Position numbers and translations under genes: made by a program | Part shown: piece after piece, positions 60,186 to 64,000 of the stretch | Layout: every line of letters starts with the position of its first letter | Position numbering within the stretch: position 1 is the first letter of the stretch | Source: Sporosarcina sp. P32b | GTDB taxonomy: Bacteria; Bacillota; Bacilli; Bacillales_A; Planococcaceae | NCBI RefSeq assembly: GCF_002743335.1 | Contig: NZ_PDZB01000014.1 | Coordinates: 1-64,000, forward strand | Direction: 5' to 3' | DNA length: 64,000 nucleotides | Notes under the pieces: generated by a model | What the model was told of the DNA's origin: nothing | Database searches by the model: none | What the model saw: only the letters and a program-made list of their open reading frames with translations

Positions 60186-60470
60186 AACTTTCAGAGAACA
60201 CAAAAAAGCTCCCATCCCTAATAAAACAGGGACGAGAGCTTGTAGCTTCCGCGGTTCCACCCAAATTGACACAAATGTGCCCACTCGAATCCGGATAACG
60301 GCCGGTTCCGTCCATGCCTACTACTTTCAGCATGAATCCTCCGTGGTGTTGTTCGCTTTACGGTTCTGTCAGGGAATTTCAGCCAAGTTCCCCGTTCTCT
60401 TTCCAGCCTGTAGTAAAGGTATTTTCCACATCATCGGTGTATGAATTAATTCGATTACTATCTATGTTAG
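60186..60470 (-). promoter_or_regulatory. T-box leader of hisS
   Basis: Minus strand contains the T-box TTGGGTGGAACCGCGGAAG (about 60247-60265), which starts the antiterminator. The terminator GAGCTCTCGTCCCTG/AGGGATGGGAGCTTTTTT follows at about 60200-60240. Uncharged tRNA-His should favour read-through. A CAC triplet in GAACAACACCACGG is a candidate specifier, not proven. Confidence 0.93.
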
Positions 60471-60532
60471 TCGCAACCGCTACTACTGTCAACTTCTTTG
60501 ATGAATTATGTATGGAGGTCAGAACTAGCAAA

Positions 60533-60679
60533 TGCTCATACAGAACGTTTCACCGCTCTATTACCTTCCATCAGCGCTCTATCAAACGCCTCAATGGCTC
60601 TATCACACTTGCTATCCGCTCATCAACTCGCGGCAATCGCTCTATCACGCCACGCAAACGCTCATAGATCCCACCGCTC
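60533..60679 (-). repeat. GAGCG-box array 3, exact 21-bp period over seven units
   Basis: Plus-strand CGCTC-type boxes begin at 60533, 60554, 60575, 60596, 60617, 60638 and 60659, each 21 bp apart, with an eighth at 60675 (16 bp). Located between dtd and the hisS T-box. Confidence 0.85.
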
Positions 60680-60682
60680 TAC

Positions 60683-61123
60683 TCACCTAGACTCAATCAT
60701 CAACGTAACAGGACCATCATTCGTCAACTGCACGTCCATCATCGCGCCAAACTGTCCAGTTTCCACGTGAAGTCCAAGTCCGCGTAGCTGCTCGTTGAAG
60801 TATTCCCACAAAGGTTCTGCTACGTCGGTTTTCGCTGCCTCGATAAAACTCGGACGTCGACCTTTTTGTACGTTGCCATACAAAGTAAACTGGGAAACCG
60901 ACAAAATCGCGCCATCGACTTCTTTGATTGAACGATTCAGTTTTCCCTCGTCATCTTCATAGATACGCAAGCCGGCAATCTTATTCGCTATATAGTTGGC
61001 GTCTTGTTCAGTATCGTCATGCGTGATGCCGACGAGTAACACATAACCATTTGAAATGGAACCGGTTATTTCTCCACCAACTGTTACGGAAGCGTCTTTC
61101 GCACGCTGTAATAACACTCGCAT
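60683..61123 (-). CDS. dtd: D-aminoacyl-tRNA deacylase
   Basis: 146 residues from the ATG at 61123 (GGAGG upstream). [19 protein letters not shown] is the family start; the catalytic elements [19 protein letters not shown] (about 77-95) and the C-terminal [15 protein letters not shown] (cross-subunit Gly-Pro type motif, here DGPVT) are intact. Removes D-amino acids from mischarged tRNA. Directly downstream of relA, as in B. subtilis. Confidence 0.95.
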   Translation of the reverse strand: MRVLLQRAKDASVTVGGEITGSISNGYVLLVGITHDDTEQDANYIANKIAGLRIYEDDEGKLNRSIKEVDGAILSVSQFTLYGNVQKGRRPSFIEAAKTDVAEPLWEYFNEQLRGLGLHVETGQFGAMMDVQLTNDGPVTLMIESR

Positions 61124-61138
61124 GTCCACACCTCCTAA

Positions 61139-63337
61139 TTAGTTCATTACCCGTTCAACGGAATATACGTCTTTGATTTGTTTGATTTTATCGACGGTAC
61201 GTTGCAAATGCGTAATATTTTGGATTTTGATCGACATATGGATATGCGCGATATCATCTTTGTCCGCTTTGCCACTCACTGCGATGATCGGTGTATTCAT
61301 GTCCGCAACAACCATCATCACTTCATTCAGCAAACCTTGGCGATCGAATGCGGAAATCTCAATATCGACTTGGAATTCTTTACGAACTTGATCATCCTGC
61401 AATGCCCATTGGACTTCAATAATCCGTTCTTGCTGACCTTGTTCAGACAAGACGTTCGGACAATCGGTGCGGTGAACGGAAACCCCTCGGCCACGTGTAA
61501 TGAATCCAACGATTTCATCGCCTGGTACTGGATTACAGCACTTTGAGATACGAATTAGCATATTATCGATGTCTTTAACGATAACGCCTGATTCCGTCTG
61601 TTTCTCCGGCTTGGGCGTTTGAATGTCCGAGACGATCTTATCAATCGTTTCTTTCTTCACGCGTTCCTTGCGCATTCGCTCAGCTAATTGATTGACTACT
61701 TGTTGTGCGGTAATACCACCAGAACCGACTGCCGCGTAAAGGTCTTCTTCAGAAGTAAAGCTGAATTTATCAATGGTACGTTGCATGTTTTCTTTATTCA
61801 ACGCTTCCTTGATATCATACTCTTCATCTTTTAATTCCTTCTGGATCATCTCGCTACCTTTGTCGATATTTTCGTCACGCAATTGCTTCTTAAAATATTG
61901 GCGGATTTTATTTTTCGCTTGAGATGTATGTGCTAGTTTCAACCAGTCACGGCTTGGACCAAATGACTGTTTCGATGTCAGAATCTCAATGATGTCCCCT
62001 GTCGACAACGGCGAATCAAGTGGTACTATTTTACCATTCACTTTAGCCCCGGTCGTTCGGTTCCCAATTTCGGAATGCACACGATAGGCAAAGTCGATTG
62101 GTACCGACCCTTGCGGCAATTCAACGACATCTCCGTCCGGTGTAAATACATAGACCATGTCGGAAAATAAGTCGAACTTCAAAGACTCCATAAACTCCTG
62201 TGCATTGGAAGATTCATTTTGAATTTCCAATATTTCACGGAACCATGTCAATTTCGAATCAATATCACTGGAAAGCTTCGCGACCTGCTTACCTTCTTTA
62301 TACGCCCAGTGCGCTGCCACACCAAACTCAGAAATCCGGTGCATCTCTTCCGTGCGAATTTGTACTTCGAGCGGATCTCCAGCCGGTCCAACAACTGTCG
62401 TATGAATCGATTGATACAAATTTTGTTTCGGCATCGCGATATAGTCCTTAAATCGTCCTGGCATTGGCTTCCACAATGTATGGATGATTCCAAGTGCCGC
62501 ATAGCAATCTTTAATGCTTTTTACGACAATACGGACTGCCAGTAGATCATAAATTTCATTGAACTCTTTTTTCTGAATGACCATCTTTTGATAAATAGAA
62601 TACAAATGCTTCGGTCTGCCATGAATTTCTGCAGCGATGCCCATTTCATCTAGTTCGACGCGCATCTGACTCATGACGTCTTTTAAATACTGTTCGCGTT
62701 CTGTCCGCTTTTGCTTCATCAGATTGACGATACGGTAATATTGTTGTGGATTGGAATAACGCAATGCGATATCTTCTAGTTCCCATTTGATCGTGGAAAT
62801 TCCGAGTCGATGAGCGAGCGGGGAGAAAATCTCCAACGTTTCTTCCGATACACGGCGTTGCTTCGCTGCTGGAACATGTTTCAATGTCCGCATATTATGC
62901 AAACGGTCAGCAAGTTTAATTAATATGACACGAATATCCTGTGCCATTGCAATAAACATTTTACGGTGGTTTTCCGCTTGTTTTTCTTCATTGGATCGAA
63001 ACTTTAATTTATCAAGCTTCGTTACACCGTCAACCAGCATCGCGACTTCATCACCGAATTCCCGGATAATATCTTCGCGGCTTATATCCGTATCCTCTAC
63101 CACATCATGTAAGAAGCCCGCTGCGACCGTTTCTGGATCCATTTGAAGACCCGCCAAAATGCCTGCAACTTGTATCGGATGGTTGATATACGCTTCACCA
63201 GAAGTCCTAAACTGTCCTTCGTGCGCCTTTTCAGCCAACACATATGCCCGTCTAATAAATTCGACGTGTTCTTCGTTCATGTATTTAGCGACTAAGTCGT
63301 ATATGTCTTGTTCTGTCAGGTCTTGATTTTTCGCCAT
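61139..63337 (-). CDS. relA: (p)ppGpp synthetase/hydrolase, long RelA/SpoT homologue
   Basis: 732 residues with the full Rel layout: HD hydrolase (about 30-180; FLHDVVEDTD at 75-84), synthetase (about 230-350; RPKHLYSIYQKM and YNEIYDLLAVRIV-like stretch), TGS (about 390-450; YVFTPDGDVVELPQGSVP), helical and zinc-finger regions (ISKCCNPVPGDEIVGF) and a C-terminal ACT domain. Both catalytic domains appear intact, so it is bifunctional and controls the stringent response. GGGG before the ATG. Confidence 0.96.
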   Translation of the reverse strand: MAKNQDLTEQDIYDLVAKYMNEEHVEFIRRAYVLAEKAHEGQFRTSGEAYINHPIQVAGILAGLQMDPETVAAGFLHDVVEDTDISREDIIREFGDEVAMLVDGVTKLDKLKFRSNEEKQAENHRKMFIAMAQDIRVILIKLADRLHNMRTLKHVPAAKQRRVSEETLEIFSPLAHRLGISTIKWELEDIALRYSNPQQYYRIVNLMKQKRTEREQYLKDVMSQMRVELDEMGIAAEIHGRPKHLYSIYQKMVIQKKEFNEIYDLLAVRIVVKSIKDCYAALGIIHTLWKPMPGRFKDYIAMPKQNLYQSIHTTVVGPAGDPLEVQIRTEEMHRISEFGVAAHWAYKEGKQVAKLSSDIDSKLTWFREILEIQNESSNAQEFMESLKFDLFSDMVYVFTPDGDVVELPQGSVPIDFAYRVHSEIGNRTTGAKVNGKIVPLDSPLSTGDIIEILTSKQSFGPSRDWLKLAHTSQAKNKIRQYFKKQLRDENIDKGSEMIQKELKDEEYDIKEALNKENMQRTIDKFSFTSEEDLYAAVGSGGITAQQVVNQLAERMRKERVKKETIDKIVSDIQTPKPEKQTESGVIVKDIDNMLIRISKCCNPVPGDEIVGFITRGRGVSVHRTDCPNVLSEQGQQERIIEVQWALQDDQVRKEFQVDIEISAFDRQGLLNEVMMVVADMNTPIIAVSGKADKDDIAHIHMSIKIQNITHLQRTVDKIKQIKDVYSVERVMN

Positions 63338-63448
63338 GGACTTACCCCTTTCAACCTATTTCGTAAATATTTAGATAATAATTTTTAGTAGTATATGTAT
63401 AATATCACCTATATGTAAAGCGAATCAAACCCAGTGCCTATATAGCAA

Positions 63449-63477
63449 GAATCCTCCGCGTTAAGCGAAGGATTCCC
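63449..63477 (-). terminator. Weak hairpin between apt and relA
   Basis: GAATCCTTCGC and GCGGAGGATTC arms without a clear T run; may attenuate read-through from apt into relA. Confidence 0.4.
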
Positions 63478-63480
63478 CAA

Positions 63481-63993
63481 TTAGTACGTAATTAATGCCT
63501 TAATGTTTTCATTCGTCAATTTTTCGCGACCGTTCAAGTACGATAGTTCAATCAAGAATGCGCAGCCAGCTACTACGCCGCCTAGTTTCTCAATCAATTC
63601 GACCGTTGCGCCGACTGTACCGCCAGTTGCAAGTAAATCATCGACAACGAGAACACGTTGGCCAGGTTTGATGGCATCTTTGTGAATCGTTAATTCATCT
63701 TGTCCATACTCTAGGTCATAAAAGACTGAGATGGTTTCTCGTGGTAATTTGCCAGGCTTACGGACCGGTGCAAAACCGATTTCAAGCGCATAGGCAACAG
63801 GACATCCGATGATGAAACCGCGTGCTTCTGGCCCCACGATGATATCTACGTCCAATCCTTTTGCATATTCGACAATTTGGTCTGTCGCATATTTATATGC
63901 TTCTCCGTTATCCATGATCGTCGTGATGTCCTTAAAGCTGACACCCGGTTTCGGATAATCGTCTACAGTCGTTACAAACTTTTTTAAGTCCAC
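63481..63993 (-). CDS. apt: Adenine phosphoribosyltransferase
   Basis: 170 residues, start GTG at 63993 ([17 protein letters not shown], as in B. subtilis Apt of identical length). PRPP-binding motif [14 protein letters not shown] at about 119-132, flexible loop [17 protein letters not shown], and [15 protein letters not shown]. Salvages adenine to AMP. Complete in the window apart from its upstream ribosome site. Confidence 0.96.
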   Translation of the reverse strand: MDLKKFVTTVDDYPKPGVSFKDITTIMDNGEAYKYATDQIVEYAKGLDVDIIVGPEARGFIIGCPVAYALEIGFAPVRKPGKLPRETISVFYDLEYGQDELTIHKDAIKPGQRVLVVDDLLATGGTVGATVELIEKLGGVVAGCAFLIELSYLNGREKLTNENIKALITY

Positions 63994-64000
63994 AGTTTTT

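Noticed and set aside
60151-60333. N-terminal extension of hisS
   Set aside because: The open frame continues upstream but encodes the T-box leader; the ATG at 60150 has a ribosome site and matches the family start.

Overview
The window looks like a chromosomal segment of a low-to-moderate-GC Bacillota of the order Bacillales. It most resembles a spore-former of the Planococcaceae/Bacillaceae type such as Sporosarcina; the genus is an inference from gene content, not a database result. Support: the order apt-relA-dtd-hisS-aspS-(6S RNA)-tcdA is the one known from Bacillus subtilis; a histidine-type T-box, a deoR/nupC/pdp/deoC locus, a Fur box, strong AGGAGG ribosome binding sites and frequent TTG/GTG starts all fit.

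Layout. (1) 1-8.0 kb: an AT-rich accessory block of short, unrelated, nearly all minus-strand genes (small kinase, lipoprotein, GNAT, tiny membrane proteins, an immunity-like protein behind a broken toxin-like remnant, VOC protein, MepB, zinc-finger protein, methyltransferase). Most are followed by members of one intergenic repeat family built on CGGGCGC/CGGGCC half-sites. The left edge looks like the 5' part of a group II intron inserted in one of these repeats. A Fur-boxed siderophore-binding lipoprotein (5969-6940, +) interrupts the block. (2) 8.2-19.9 kb: an eight-gene minus-strand operon behind a cobalamin riboswitch: two DUF4430 proteins and an alpha/alpha-barrel repeat protein that together hold the two halves of the intrinsic factor/transcobalamin fold, an ECF transporter T subunit and fused double ATPase without a recognisable S subunit, and a MoxR ATPase/DUF58/transglutaminase-like trio. 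A B12-independent MetE-type methyltransferase diverges from it. (3) 21.4-29.7 kb: a second accessory block with the same repeats, several broken genes, an orphan truncated copy of the cobalamin riboswitch, a second ribosomal protein L36 gene and a probable small spore protein. (4) 30.0-34.4 kb: deoxyribonucleoside catabolism (deoR-nupC-pdp-deoC). (5) 34.5-40.1 kb: small membrane proteins, SUKH and other immunity-like proteins, a holin-like protein, a DUF1646 permease, lipoproteins and a GNAT. (6) 40.4-53.9 kb: housekeeping and signalling genes (proline dehydrogenase, GIY-YIG protein, YolD-like, chemotaxis receptor, MarR, SDR, EAL protein, two inverted pairs of DUF948 genes, threonine deaminase). 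(7) 54.0-64.0 kb: succinate-semialdehyde dehydrogenase, tcdA, 6S RNA, aspS, hisS with T-box, dtd, relA, apt.

The non-coding sequence is unusually rich: three arrays of GAGCG boxes, two of them phased at exactly 21 bp over seven units; several long hairpin-forming GC-rich intergenic repeats; and the CGGGC repeat family tied to the single-gene units. The two most promising subjects are the B12-riboswitch operon with bacterial transcobalamin-like surface proteins, and the cassette-like arrays of small genes with their shared, bulged-hairpin repeats. No rRNA, tRNA, CRISPR array or complete insertion sequence was seen.
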